From the NCBI GenBank assembly GCA_029215795.1, contig JARDYH010000004.1, forward strand, positions 205,758,017 to 205,822,016: DNA of 64,000 nt. The letters are read 5' to 3'. How positions within the stretch are numbered: the first letter of the stretch is position 1; each line of letters begins with the position of its first letter. The translations under genes and the position numbers were made by a program. This document shows, piece by piece, positions 10,781-21,441 of the stretch. Source of the stretch: Anniella stebbinsi. Its lineage: Eukaryota > Chordata > Lepidosauria > Squamata > Anniellidae. The notes beneath the pieces were generated by a model. That model was not told where the DNA came from. It worked only from the letters and a program-made list of their open reading frames with translations, and searched no databases.

Positions 10781-12210
10781 TATCAGTGTTCGACAACAAT
10801 AGACAATGTAATATTTTTTTTTTCAATGCTGATTGGTATCCAGCCTACCAAGAAATGGAAAATGCCCCACTGGAACATTCCTATCCTTTTTGTAAATGAC
10901 GAAATAATTTACAATTCACACCAGAAGAATTTACAGTTCACAAATGCTCTTCTTTCAGTGAGTTTGTGAATTCAAAGTTGTTTCAGTGAATTAAAGAGGA
11001 CAAGAAACCATTCTTGTTTTTCAAGAGAGGTCTTGTTACACATAGTAACACCTTTTCCCTAATATTATCCTACCAACTATTTCTCTTCAATTTGGTTGAA
11101 AACCATATCCAACTACTGAAATGGAAATTCATACACAAAGTTGGGCTGTTGTTTTGTTGTTTGTTTCTGTTTTAAATAGCATTCTGCACCTTTGCCATCT
11201 CCAAATTCCTTTTCTTTAAATAACAAAAGGTACTGGCATATATCAAGTGTTTGAATTACCTGACCTTCACTGGATGTCTCTTCAGAGCTTTGCCATAGTT
11301 TGATTTGACCTTTAAGAAACCATTTGTAGTACTAGCCAACCCCTTTTTATAGGTCCCTGGATAATATTGAAAGCAAAGCTTCCAAGTCATCATTATGGTC
11401 TACTTCTTAGGGAACATTTCTTATTTTATATAGCAGCTGCTTTTCTTTTTGCGTGAGATGAGCTGGCCGAGGTCCTGGTAGGAACAAGTCATAGCAAAGG
11501 ATAGCCAAATTTATCCAAAGAACCATCAGCCATCGGGGCCATTCCAATCATTTGGAATATTTGGAATATTGTTTCCATTAAACTGACCTAAAACTGTCTG
11601 GGAGTTAAATATGGATGACTGGGAGCTGTCAACCTTGATATATTAATGCAGATATAAAGGCCTGGAAGGAAGGCAGAAAAATTGCGGTAAAAATGGGGGG
11701 AAAATGAGAGAGGGAAATGCAGTTTTTTTCCCAGGGATTTGGGGGATTAGAGGGAGGATGTGTTTTTTCCACTGATCTTTCCTGGATTTTCTCTCAAGCC
11801 TTCAGATCTATGATTCATTAAAAATGTTATTTGTACTGATCTATGAAATGCCGCTGCAATCATATGACCTCTGCAACTCATTCTCCCACATAACAGTTAG
11901 TTATAGTAAAAAAAGGGGGAAGCGCCCCATTAGTACCAATGGGATCTTCTTTACTAGCACTAAAGGCTTTACAAGAAGCAGGAATTGACAGGGGTGTTCT
12001 GGCTGGGGGGGTACAGATTCTACATTGCAGTCCTCATATGGATCAAGCTGAAATGCTTACATTGTGCATTTAAAAAACAGAGCTGTGTGCTGCATATTTA
12101 ACATCATGTGGAGTTTGATCCTATGTCTATTGTAACCACAGCTTACTCACAAAATGAGAGGCTTCTTTTCCAAAATTTATGAACATGTATCAATTATCAT
12201 GTACAATACA
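10781..12210. other. No recognised feature
   Basis: AT-rich DNA with no clear repeat boundary. Purine-rich 'aaatggggggaaaatgagag' occurs near 11690. I see no exon or RNA gene. Confidence 0.5.
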
Positions 12211-12218
12211 TTTGCATC

Positions 12219-12877
12219 AGGGATGTCCGTTGCTGAGAAATACGGTTCTTTTTTTTTTTTACTCAAGATCGTTCTGCAGCATGTACAACTTGATTTGCAT
12301 TTGTGAGCCAAGCTGTGAGCTTTTCCCCAAACTCTAGGAACCTTTTTTCTGCATTTTTTTCATGTTCTGTAATTTCCACAAATTTCTGAGCAATTCGCAC
12401 AAATTATGGCCAAAATTGTGCAATGTGCTTAGAAATGTGTACAAACATTTTAGAAATTTGTGCATATTACTTGGAAAGTTGTGCGAACTGCTTGGAAAGT
12501 TGCACGAAGTGCTTAAAATTTGCACAAAGTGCTTGGAAAGTTGCACAAATTGCTTAGAAAGTTGCACAAGCTGCTTGGAAAGTTGCACAAGCTGCTTGGA
12601 AAGTTGCACAAATTGCTTAGAAATTTGCACAAACTGCTCGGAAAGTTAAATAAATTGCTTAGAAATTTGCACACAAACTGCTTAGAAAGTTGTACAAATT
12701 GCACAAACGTATGGGGGAAAATGTGTAAAATGACCAGAAAATCCACAAACTGGCCCGACTCGCTGCACACTGAGATGGGCACCACAGCGGCAACCAGGAA
12801 GAAGGTCTGGGGGACAAACTTAGGAAAAACTTGTTGAACTTCACCCCCCCCCCCCAGTGGATTTGTCTGACATCCCT
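12219..12877. mobile_element. hAT-type MITE (family M) carrying a 21-bp minisatellite
   Basis: The left end CAGGGATGTCCGTTGCTGAG and the right end TTTGTCTGACATCCCTA are the same pair as at 6532-7170. A clear target duplication is not seen. The centre (12471-12700) is a 21-bp tandem repeat of the type TGCTTGGAAAGTTGCACAAG. A C-run lies at 12844-12856. No transposase. Confidence 0.75.
12471..12700. repeat. 21-bp minisatellite inside the MITE
   Basis: About ten copies of a 21-base unit with small changes (TTGG/TTAG, AAAG/AAAT). Because 21 is divisible by 3, several frames on both strands stay open and yield heptad-like peptides (CLESCTN, QLSKQLV). These are repeat artefacts and not proteins. 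Confidence 0.92.
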
Positions 12878-13390
12878 AGTCTCTATATTGAGAGACTTCT
12901 GCAGAAGACTAGTTTGGTCATGAATATTCCCTAATGATATAGAACATTACATTTTATAGAATTAATTTGTTTTCATTCATCCAAAACTACCAAGTCTATA
13001 ATAAAGACATCTTTTTCAGATGTCACATGTTCCTTTTTGGTAAGCCATGTGCATTTTATTTTCCTTCACTTTTTTATGGAAAGAGCAACCACAGTGAAAG
13101 ATACTCACAAAAGCCATTTTCCTTTGTGAGCCAGAACTGCATTCCTCAAATAGATTTTCACGTGGAGAAAGGTTTGCTTTCCAAGCTGCAGCCTTCACAG
13201 GAAGAAAGAAAACCTGTTGGTGATCAGAGGAGCCTCACAGATGTCAAACCTCATGTTTTCCCTCTCTCACTTTTATCCTATTTTTTATCATTTGACAAAT
13301 GAAAAAAGAAAAAGAAAGAAAAAAGATTGCATTTGTGGACCCGATTTACCAAAGAAGAAGTTGTCTCTTTGTTGGAGTAATGACAGCATG

Positions 13391-13450
13391 TTCCTTCCTT
13401 CCTTCCCCCTTCCTTCCTTCCTTCCTTCCTTCTTCTTTTCTTTTTCTTTT
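13391..13450. repeat. (TTCC)n and pyrimidine-rich tract
   Basis: TTCC repeats run into a T/C-rich tract. Confidence 0.9.
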
Positions 13451-13904
13451 TTTGCAAATTTATTAACTAATTATGTTTTTTTTACAAGTTATTAAAAAAA
13501 CAACACCTAAATGACTCCATTAGAGAAGAATCTCTTTATTACCCTGCTGACAAGTGTTGCCAGTGTGTTTTGGCCCTATTCAGGCTATTCACCTCAAGAG
13601 GTAACACAGATAGAGCAGGGCTGTGGGACCACACATTTAGCCCCAGCCACGAGGTCATGTGACTCTTTCCAGCCCCTCATGTGATGAGGATGAACTTCTG
13701 CAGGATTGAGCCTTTTCGATGCATGGAGGCTCCCTCTGCAATTTAGAAGCCTGGTTTTCCAGGGTTCTAAATTGTACCAGCAGCCTACACACTTACAGCA
13801 GGTCCCTCGTGGCAAACACTTGCTCTCATCACATTTTGCCCTCATCTGGAAGAGCTGTGTGACCTCAGTGGTGAGATTAAACATATAGGCCCGCTGTATC
13901 CATG
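13451..13904. other. No recognised feature
   Basis: Unassigned sequence with no repeat ends. The minus-strand frame that covers 13594-14010 runs into the neighbouring transposon and is not convincing as a gene. Confidence 0.45.
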
Positions 13905-14249
13905 CAGGGCTGGAACCAAGGTAGGCACTCAGGCATCCACTGAAGGCCCACAGCCCAGCAGGGGCCCACTGGCAAGAACCTTTATTCAGCATTGCAACCT
14001 GCTTGTTCACCTGCCTTTCAGTCTGTCCCAGACAATGGGGGTGACGAGAAGGAACAGCAGCACCTGCACCTGCCTACCTGCTCCCTAGTTCTCCGCCTTT
14101 CAAGTAAGCAAATGGGATCAGTGATGAGAAACAGGATGAGGAGCAAGAGCAGCTGGTGACAATAGCAGTGAGAAAGTGGACTCACTGAAGGAAGGAGCCC
14201 ATTGAGGGCGTTCTGATCAAGGGCCATTCAAAACCTGGAACTGGCACTG
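13905..14249. mobile_element. hAT-type MITE, 'CAGGGCTGG' family, copy 1
   Basis: The left end is CAGGGCTGGAACCAAGG and the right end GGAACTGGCACTG. The flanks tatccatg (13897-13904) and tttccatg (14250-14257) match at 7 of 8 bases. The interior matches 42044-42347 in reverse orientation (for example 'tgatgagaaacaggatgag', 'gtgacaatagcagtgagaaa'). No coding capacity. Confidence 0.75.
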
Positions 14250-14744
14250 TTTCCATGCTGCCCCTTCAGGTGAGTGATTCTTGAATAGTAACTCAGTCAA
14301 TATTTATTGTTAGGGGATAAAAGATCTAATTTATTCATCAGACTACTGAGAATATCGAAAATTGGCAAAAGTTTTGGCAGATGGCAAGGCAAAACTCACC
14401 ACTGCCAATAGGGTGAGCCTATTACAAGAAGCCAGCAAAAAGTCAGTCTTCTGCAATTGAGGCTGATTATCTGTACCCTCAAGAACTGGATCTAAATCCA
14501 AGAATTTGGGCAAACAAATAATGTGGCATATGTTCCACAGAACTGATGCCACAAGGGGCAAAACTGAGCATCATAAGATATTTCCCTGAGCCATACTTCT
14601 AAGTTTGCCATTGGCATCTGTTGCATCCTTTCAAGCCTGACTAGGACTTATGATGGATCTCTCTTGGGCTTCCTATTATAGGTTGTCTGACTGGGATTTA
14701 AATTAAGTTGTTGGTGCAAATTCAGTCTTGCCTGAGCCTTGGCT

Positions 14745-15405
14745 ATCAGTTAGAGATGGCATTTGGCTTTAGACCAGGGAGGGATGGGGGGTTTTGGGGG
14801 GGGGGGGTTCCAAAAGCTGAGTTCCATTTTGTAGAAGCTCTTGGGAATCGCATTCCAGCAGTGGGTGGGGCCACAGGTAAAAGTGAGTGGGACTGAACTT
14901 GTTCCCCCCAAAAAATATCAATTATCAGCATTTTATAGTAGGAAGTATCTCTACCCAAAAGTGAGCATGAGCAGCATGTATATTCACAAATAAGGACAAG
15001 CCTCTGCATATCTACTCAGTAGTAAGCAGGACTGAATTACTCAGCTGCACCTTCAAGTAGCATCTCAAACACCAAGCCTCTGAATGTCTATTCAGAAGTA
15101 AACATGAACATCATGTCTACTCACAGATAAGCAGGAAAGACTCTGGATGGCTACACAAAAGTAAGTGAGACAAGGCTCAGAAGGAAGCAGGACTGAATCA
15201 CTTAGCAGCTCTTTCTAATAGTTTTTCTGCTCGGAAGTAAGCATGAGCATCATGTCTATCCCCATAAAAGCAGGGTGAACCTCTGCTAATTGCTACGCAA
15301 AGAAAAACACTTAGCTGTGATCAGTTAGTGGCAGAGGGGGTGGGACTAGGGGAAGAAGCTGGTGGGCTAGATGGGGAACCCCACAAGATTGCTCATCCCT
15401 GCTCT
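14745..15405. mobile_element. MITE with about 138-bp internal tandem repeats
   Basis: The left part ('gcagtgggtggggccacagg', 'taaaagtgagtggg') matches 24980-25015 ('gcagtgggtggagccag', 'ccaaaagtgggcagggc'). The right part ('gctagatggggaacccc', 'gctcatccctg') looks like a hAT-type terminus. Between them a unit containing 'aagtaagcatgagcatcatg' repeats at about 14961, 15098 and 15236. A G-run lies at about 14797-14808. I cannot fix the left end or a target duplication. Confidence 0.5.
14950..15310. repeat. Tandem repeat, about 138-bp unit, about 2.6 copies
   Basis: Each unit has the order 'agtaagcatgagcatcatgt', 'taagcagg', 'gcctctg', 'tctactcag', 'agtaagcaggactgaa'. The copies differ by scattered substitutions, so the array is old. 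Confidence 0.7.
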
Positions 15406-15414
15406 AGATGTTAG

Positions 15415-15533
15415 CCCAGATGTAGGCAACCTCCGGATGTTGTGGATTACAACCCCCATAACCCCCAGCCAGTGTGTTCAGGGATTATGAGAGTTGTTCA
15501 AAACAACTGGAGACAGCAGGCTGCCCACCTCTG
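15415..15533. mobile_element. Short palindromic hAT-type MITE
   Basis: 'tgtaggcaacctccggatg' is mirrored by 'aggctgcccacctctgc', with the shared centre 'acaacccccataacccccag'. Diverged copy of the element type at 6320. Confidence 0.6.
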
Positions 15534-15843
15534 CTTTATCCCGTGGCTGCAATCCTCCCTAATAGGACTTTGTAAAGGTCAGGCTATCAAGAGATAAGAC
15601 AGGACTTCTCGTAAAGATGAGAATTTTAGGAAATAGCAGGAGAAGAACTAGGATGAGTGTGCACACCTGAGTCTCCTGGGTGTCCCTGGGGTATGCAATC
15701 CCCACCACTTAAAATGGCATGCATTTCCCTAGTGATACAGAAAAAGAGAATCCGCTCTGCAGAAAAAAACTAGTTTTCTCAAACAGAAAGCAGTATTGTT
15801 AATGGAAAACATTTGCTCTTTCACATAAACTAACCAACAACAA

Positions 15844-15982
15844 GGACCAATCTACACCAAGAAGGATACAACACTTTGAAAACATTTTGAAAACTGTATA
15901 TGGAGTGTGTCTTGTGCCCCAACAGTTGTCACTACTCTTATAAACCATTTTAATCAGTTTTAAAGCAGTACTGTAGATCCTG
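15844..15982. mobile_element. MITE with 'GCCTATCTACAC' ends, copy 2 (reverse orientation)
   Basis: Reverse complement of the 7734 and 51892 copies: 'tttgaaaactgtatatggag', 'ccccaacagttgtc', 'ttttaaagcagtactgtaga'. The ends have decayed. Confidence 0.65.
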
Positions 15983-16152
15983 CCCAAGTGATAATGAAAA
16001 GAGAGAATGTAATGAACAGGCATGATTTGGTCATATGTTCACGATGAATTATTTAATTGCAAAATAATCACATCATTACCTCAATTTGTTTTATCTTTTC
16101 CTTAATTAATGGGCAGCTGTAGGAAAAAAATCCCCTCCCCGCATCTGACTAT

Positions 16153-16658
16153 GGCCCTTTCCGCACCGGCCATTTTTCAAGGGGCTGCCCCTTCCTGCTC
16201 GCGGAGAGTCCGCATGATGCACAGAGCATCCCACAAGCCCTCCATTTTCCCAGGAGTTCATGGAACGCTATTATCCCGGTTCATTCCCTGCTCCCCAGAG
16301 GGAAGCGAGATGGACAGCTGGTGCGGCCACCCATCCCAGGTGCAGCTGCACTTACCCGTGAGTAAGCGCGGCTGCACCAATGGCCATGGAGACACACCGC
16401 GCGGCTCTGAGGCCACCAAGAGGGGGGACTGCAAAATCGCCATCCCCAAGATGGTGGGGGGAGGGGGTGCGATCACGTGCATTTTTTTAAAAATAAATTA
16501 ACCTTTTGCACACGAGCGCTTGTGCGCACTTCTGTGGATCTTTTTAAAAAAATGGCCAGCACAACTTGCGGCGGCCCAGGAGAAGCTTGGGCCACTGCAT
16601 TGTGGTGCAGCCTCATCGCGCCGAACCCAGAAGTGGCTACTTTGGAGTGGAAAGGGCC
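16153..16658. mobile_element. Inverted-repeat DNA transposon, 'GGCCCTTTCC' family, copy 2
   Basis: Bounded by GGCCCTTTCCGCACC and GTGGAAAGGGCC. Compared with copy 1 it is in the opposite orientation and lacks the nested MITE. The flanking triplets TAT and TTA do not match cleanly. Where copies 1 and 3 carry a GTAAGT splice-donor motif, this copy has changed it (minus strand 'aaaaggttaat'). Confidence 0.7.
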
Positions 16659-17191
16659 TTAATTTGATTTTTAAAAAGAAAAAAGAAAAAAGAGCTTCAG
16701 TTTCTGATTTATTTGGTAAGAGAACAGTCTTTTGTTCAAGTATCCTAAAACACTAGGTTTTCATTCCAAGATAGGATGTAAGCTTCTTACCCTGCTGTGG
16801 CTTTGCTGTCGGGATTATTATGAATAGGTCTGTCATTATGGCTTTACCTTAAGATGATGATTGATAAAGAGTCTGGGACTTGATGAAAGACTGTTAGTGT
16901 CCCTTAATGGTGCACATTCACTTCATATGAATCCCAAGCTGAATCAGGCCACTGCAGAGAGATTCAAGACTTGTCCAAAACAAAGCAGGTGTCCGCCGCA
17001 TCTGTCTAAACTGCATCTGGCTCTTCCTGATGCTTCGCGACTAATTTGGGGATTTGGACGGACACAGACAGTGGCTGAATTTGGTGGGGTAATAATCAAC
17101 TTTACAGTTGTTCATCTTGGGGGTACTCCCCACACAACATGGTAATAACTAATCAACTGTGGTGTGGATTAGGATCAGAGCTGAGTTGACT

Positions 17192-17278
17192 ATGGCAGCA
17201 TTCGGATGACACAATAGTCAATACAACTGACGATTATTTCCCCCCCCCAGTTGCTTATTGTGTCATCCGAATTCAGCC
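17192..17278. mobile_element. Short palindrome with 'GGCAGCATTCGGATGACAC' ends
   Basis: GCAGCATTCGGATGACACAA is mirrored by 'ttgtgtcatccgaattc', separated by about 45 bases including a C-run. A related pair of ends bounds 47707-48027. Likely a deleted MITE. Confidence 0.6.
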
Positions 17279-17371
17279 AGTGTGTCTGCAAAAATGATAC
17301 ATTTTCCGCCATGTGCTCCATACAAAGAAACCACCAGCATGAAAAAATCTTAAAAATGTCTGGGTAAATAC

Positions 17372-18702
17372 TAGGGGTGTGCACGGACCCCCCGGATCGG
17401 ATCGGGACCCGGATCGGGACCTCCAATTTTGTCCCGGACCGGTTCGGACAAAATCGGAGGCCCCCCGGACCGGATCGAGTCCGATCCCGACCCAAAAATC
17501 GTACATTTTTGGATCGGCCGCCATTTTTTTCCCCATAGACTTGCATTGCAATGCAAGTCTATGAGGAAAAAATGGCGGCGGGTGGGTAAGGGGGGGCCTA
17601 ACTCCCTCCCCCCCCGGGGCCGTCCGCTGTGGACGGCCCTGGCAGGTAAACCCCCTCCCCCGCGCTCCCTACCCCCCCTGGGGCCGCCCGCTTCCATCCG
17701 CTGGCGCCCGCGGGCGCCAGCGGATAGAAGCGGACGGCTCCGGGGGGGGTAAGCCCCCTTCCCCGCCACTGCTTACCTTCTCGGCCCGTCCGGCGCCGGC
17801 GGCTACTACCAGCGGGCTCCGCGGCCTACTCTCGAGTAGCGCGCCGGGTGATGACATCACCCGGCGCGCCACCCTAGAGCAGGCCGCGGAGCCTGCTGGG
17901 AGTAGTAGGCGCCGGCGCCGGACGGGAGCCGCCGGGCCGGGCAGGTAAGGGCCCCCCTCCCCCCTCCCCCCTCCGCACGCCCCCTCCTCCCCTCCACGCA
18001 CCCCCTCCTTACCTTCCCGGCCCGGCGGCTCCCGTCCGGCGCCGGCGCCTACTACTTCCAGCAGGCTCCGCGGCCTGCTCTAGAGTAGCGCGCCGGGTGA
18101 TGACATCACCCGGCGCGCCACCCTAGAGCAGGCCGCGGAGCCTGCTGGGAGTAGTAGGCGCCGGCGCCGGACGGGAGCCGCCGGGCCGGGCAGGTAAGGG
18201 CCCCCCTCCCCCCTCCCCCCTCCGCGCGCCCCCTCCTCCCCTCCACGCACCCCCTCCTTACCTTCCCGGCCCGGTGGCTCCCGGCCGGCGCCGGCGCCTA
18301 CTACTACCAGCAGGCTCCGCGGCCTGCTCTAGAGTAGCGCGCCGGGTGATGACATCACCCGGCGCGCCACCCTAGAGCAGGCCGCGGAGCCTGCTAGTAG
18401 TAGTAGGCGCCGGCGCCGGACGGGAGCCACCGGGCCGAGAAGGTAAGTGCCCCCCTCCTCTCCCCCCCCGCTGTCCACTTTCATCGGCGGGCGCCCGCTG
18501 GCGCCCGCCAATGGAAGCGGCGGTGGGCGCCAGTGGGCGCCCGCCGATCCGCCGATCCGCCGAACCGGTTCGGAGCTTTTTCGGACCGGTTCGGATTGGA
18601 TCGGCCGATCCAGCTGCGGGATCGGAAATCGGATAATTTATCCGATTTCCCACTGGACCGGACTCGGATCGTGGATCGGGTCCGATCCAGTGCACATCCC
18701 TA
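17372..18702. mobile_element. GC-rich non-autonomous hAT transposon (family G), copy 1
   Basis: The ends are TAGGGGTGTGCAC and GTGCACATCCCTA. The exact 8-bp duplication GTAAATAC flanks both sides (17364-17371 and 18703-18710). Both subterminal regions are packed with CGGATCGG-like motifs, which resemble the subterminal binding arrays known for hAT transposases. The core is CpG-rich, with three 249-bp tandem modules, each centred on a near-perfect palindrome (17839-17869, 18088-18118, 18337-18367). No transposase frame, so it needs one in trans. Open frames on both strands are CpG-rich repeat artefacts. Confidence 0.92.
17770..18460. repeat. Three 249-bp CpG-rich tandem modules with central palindromes
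   Basis: The palindrome GCGCGCCGGGTGATG / CATCACCCGGCGCGC, with one unpaired centre base, occurs three times at exact 249-bp spacing. Wider arms ('caggctccgcggcctgct' and its mirror, 'ggcgccggcgcc') extend each one to more than 100 bp. The modules are bordered by outward-facing consensus 5' splice sites: CAG|GTAAGG near 17943 and 18193, and AAG|GTAAGT at 18443 on the plus strand; cttacctt on the minus strand near 17773, 18007 and 18257. Confidence 0.9.
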
Positions 18703-18719
18703 GTAAATACCTGTAAGTA

Positions 18720-19200
18720 GTGTGGTTTGGGGTGGATAAACCAACAAGAAACCACCAGGGTGTGTGGGTGGTGTAGCATTGCAATATGAAAGAAAGAGAG
18801 AGAGAGAAAATATGAATCAATGAGTTATTCATCACAAATGGTTGATGTGCATAGGGGAACTAGCAAGACAACTTTAATGCTATTCCTTGTGGACTATGCT
18901 ATCAAGTTTTATCTCTATTTAAAACAATAAGTATTCGGTTAGAACAGCTTGCTTCTTTTGTACTTGATTGCTAACACCAGGATACCAGGGTTTCCCTCCC
19001 CCCAAAAAGGTTTAGAGTATTAAGAATCTGAAGTGAAATGATGAAACTATCAAGAACAATTATAGCTGTGCTGTGTTAGTGAATCAGCTCTCCATTTTCA
19101 TCGTTTATGGAATCTATGGACTTTGCTGAGGTTATGATACCACTTGGGAGCACATCCCACTCGTGCTGCATTGAATTTTCACCATTTGAGGAGCCTTAAA
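18720..19200. other. No recognised feature apart from a short purine tract
   Basis: A (GA)n tract lies at about 18785-18809. The rest shows no repeat ends or exon signals. Confidence 0.5.
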
Positions 19201-19202
19201 AT

Positions 19203-19650
19203 GTTTATTTATTTATTACATATTCAGCAGCCAAGGCTCTCTGGGCAGTTTACAGTTAAAACCATAGTATACAAAAAAATGAGATTTAAACTTTAAAACT
19301 TTAAAAATGTCATATAAAACCAGAATAAGTTACCACCCAGGGAAAGCTTGTCTAAAATGATATGTTTTCAGGAGGCATTTGAAGGATATTACATTTTCCG
19401 CCTCCCGAACCACACGAGGGAGGGTTTTCCAGAGGGTGGGTGCTGCTGCAGAGAAGGCCCACTGTTGTGGTTCTTCATGATGACAAATTGTTCATCTTGG
19501 AATGATGAGCAGGGCCTCCTTTGACGATCGTAAATGTCATCTGGGTGTATATAAGGGAAGGCGGTCTGCTAGGTATCCTGGTCCCAAGTTGTTTAGGGCT
19601 TTATAGGATAATAGCATAACCTTGTACATGGCTTTTCATGGAAAAGGTAA
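19203..19650 (-). mobile_element. L2-like LINE 3' end (minus strand)
   Basis: From the 'tttatttatttattacat' tail through 'ccaaggctctctgggcag' (3' UTR) into a decayed C-terminal coding region ('gggtgctgctgcagagaagg'), the order equals the minus-strand elements at 54714 and 55592. No intact frame remains. Confidence 0.75.
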
Positions 19651-20029
19651 GGGGTTCTTTTCAGCCTTTTTATTTGCTGCTTTTTTCACTATGTCTGCAG
19701 GTCCAATTGATTGTTGTTTTAGCATCATCTTCTTTAAACAGCAGATACATTTTGCTAATTATGTGTCCTTAGCCAGCTGGAGATCATGTAGTTAGTGTGA
19801 TGACATCACAATGTCATATAGCCAATCAGATCTTACTAAGTGAGACATCAGAAAGTGAATTCAGAATGAAGGAAAGCATTGCTCTCTCTGTCTTTGAATA
19901 GGTATTTTCCAAACCCTCACAGTCTTGAATTTAACGACCACCATGAGTTCTTTCTCCTGTCTAAATATGCGTAGGATTGTGCTCTAAATTGCCTGGGAGA
20001 AAAGAGTATTCTTTGCCTAGTGCTAAAAG

Positions 20030-20394
20030 ATAACTATATAAGTGCCAAGTAAGCCTCCTTGGGAAGGGTATTCCATAAATGGAACATTACTACTGAGAAG
20101 TCTTTCTGTCATTTAACTTCCTGAAGGAGGGCCTTTGAAGACGACCTAAGGGTCCAAGCAGGTACATATTGGAGGAGATGTTGCTTTCGATCCTCTGGCC
20201 CCAAGCAATTTAGGAATTTAAAGGCAAGCATCAACACTCTGAATTGGGATCGGAAACAGAATGGCAGCCAGTACAGTTGTCAAAGAACTGGTGTCACAAA
20301 TTCACTGCAACTAGTCCCCATTAAAAGCCAAGCAGCTCTATTTTTCACTAACTAAAATTTCTGAGCTGTCATCAATGATGTTTTGCAGCAATAC
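20030..20394 (-). mobile_element. L2-like LINE, 3' part, separated from its 5' part by a hAT insertion
   Basis: Minus-strand LINE sequence ('gggaagggtattccataaat', 'ggccccaagcaatttagg') aligns in order with 55000-55390. It stops at the family G element (20395-21433) and resumes at 21442. Confidence 0.75.
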
Positions 20395-21433
20395 TAGGGG
20401 TGTGCATGGACCCCCCGGATCGGATCGGGACCCGGATCGGGACCTCCAATTTTGTCATGGATCGGTTCGGACAAAATTGGAGCCCCCCCGGACCAGATCG
20501 AGTCTGATCCCGATCCAAAAATCGTAAATTTTTGGATCGGCCGCCATTTTTTTCCCCATAGACTTGCATTGCAATGCAAGTCTATGAGGAAAAAATGGCG
20601 GCGGGTGGGTGAGGGGGGGCCTAACTCCCTCCCCCCCGGGGCCGTCCGCTGTGGACAGCCCCGGCAGGTAAGCCCCCTCCCCCGCGCTCCCTACCCCCCC
20701 TGGGGCCGTCCGCTTCCATTCGCTGGTGCCCGCGGGCGCCCGCGGATAGAAGCGGACGGCTCCGGGGGGGGTAAGCCCCCTTCCCCACCACTGCTTACCT
20801 TTTAGGGCCGTTCGCTCCCATCCGGCACCGGCGGCTACCGCCAGCCGGCTTTGTGGCTTGCTCTAGAGTAGGGCGCAGGGTGATCACCCGGCGCGCCACC
20901 CTGGAGCAGGCCGTGGAGCCCGCTGGTAGTAGCCGCCGGCGCCGGACGGGAGCGGATGGGCCGGAAAGGTAAGGCCCCCCCCTCCCCTCCGCGCGCCCCC
21001 TGCTTACCTTCCCGGCCCGTCCGCTCCCGTCCGGCGCCTACTACCAGCGGGCTCCGCGGCCTGCTCTCGAGTAGCGCGCCGGGTGATGACATCACCCGGC
21101 GCGCCACCCTGGAGCAGGCCGCGGAGCCCGCTGGTAGTAGCCGCTGGCGCCGGACGGGAGCAGACGGGCCGGAAAGGTAAGCGCCCCCCTCCTCCCCCCC
21201 GCTGTCCACTTTCATCGGCAGGCGCCCACTGGCGCCCACCAATGGAAGTGGCGGTGGGCGCCAGTGGGTGCCCGCCGATCCGCCGATCCGCCGAACCGGT
21301 TCGGAGCCTTTTTGGACCGGTTCGGACTGGATCGGCGGATCCAGCTGTTGGATTGGAAATCGGATAATTTATCCGATTTCCCACTGGACCGGACTCGGAT
21401 CGTGGATTGGGTCCGATCCAGTGCACATCCCTA
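20395..21433. mobile_element. GC-rich non-autonomous hAT transposon (family G), copy 2
   Basis: Same ends as copy 1 (TAGGGGTGTGCA and TGCACATCCCTA), with the perfect 8-bp duplication AGCAATAC at 20387-20394 and 21434-21441. The core carries two palindromic modules: an intact palindrome at 21074-21104 and a decayed one near 20867-20900 that has lost the central 'gatgacatc'. Splice-donor-like GGTAAG motifs again border the modules (20969, 21176 plus; 20795, 21005 minus). It lies inside a LINE, so it is younger than the LINE. Confidence 0.92.
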
Positions 21434-21441
21434 AGCAATAC

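Noticed and set aside
12362..12785. Overlapping open frames on both strands with heptad-like repeats (CLESCTN, QLSKQLV)
   Set aside because: They are read-through of a 21-bp minisatellite in a MITE; every frame is open because 21 is a multiple of 3.
17371..18779. Long Arg/Gly/Pro-rich open frames on both strands
   Set aside because: They lie in the CpG-rich palindromic core of a hAT element with perfect target duplications. Low stop-codon frequency in GC-rich DNA explains them.
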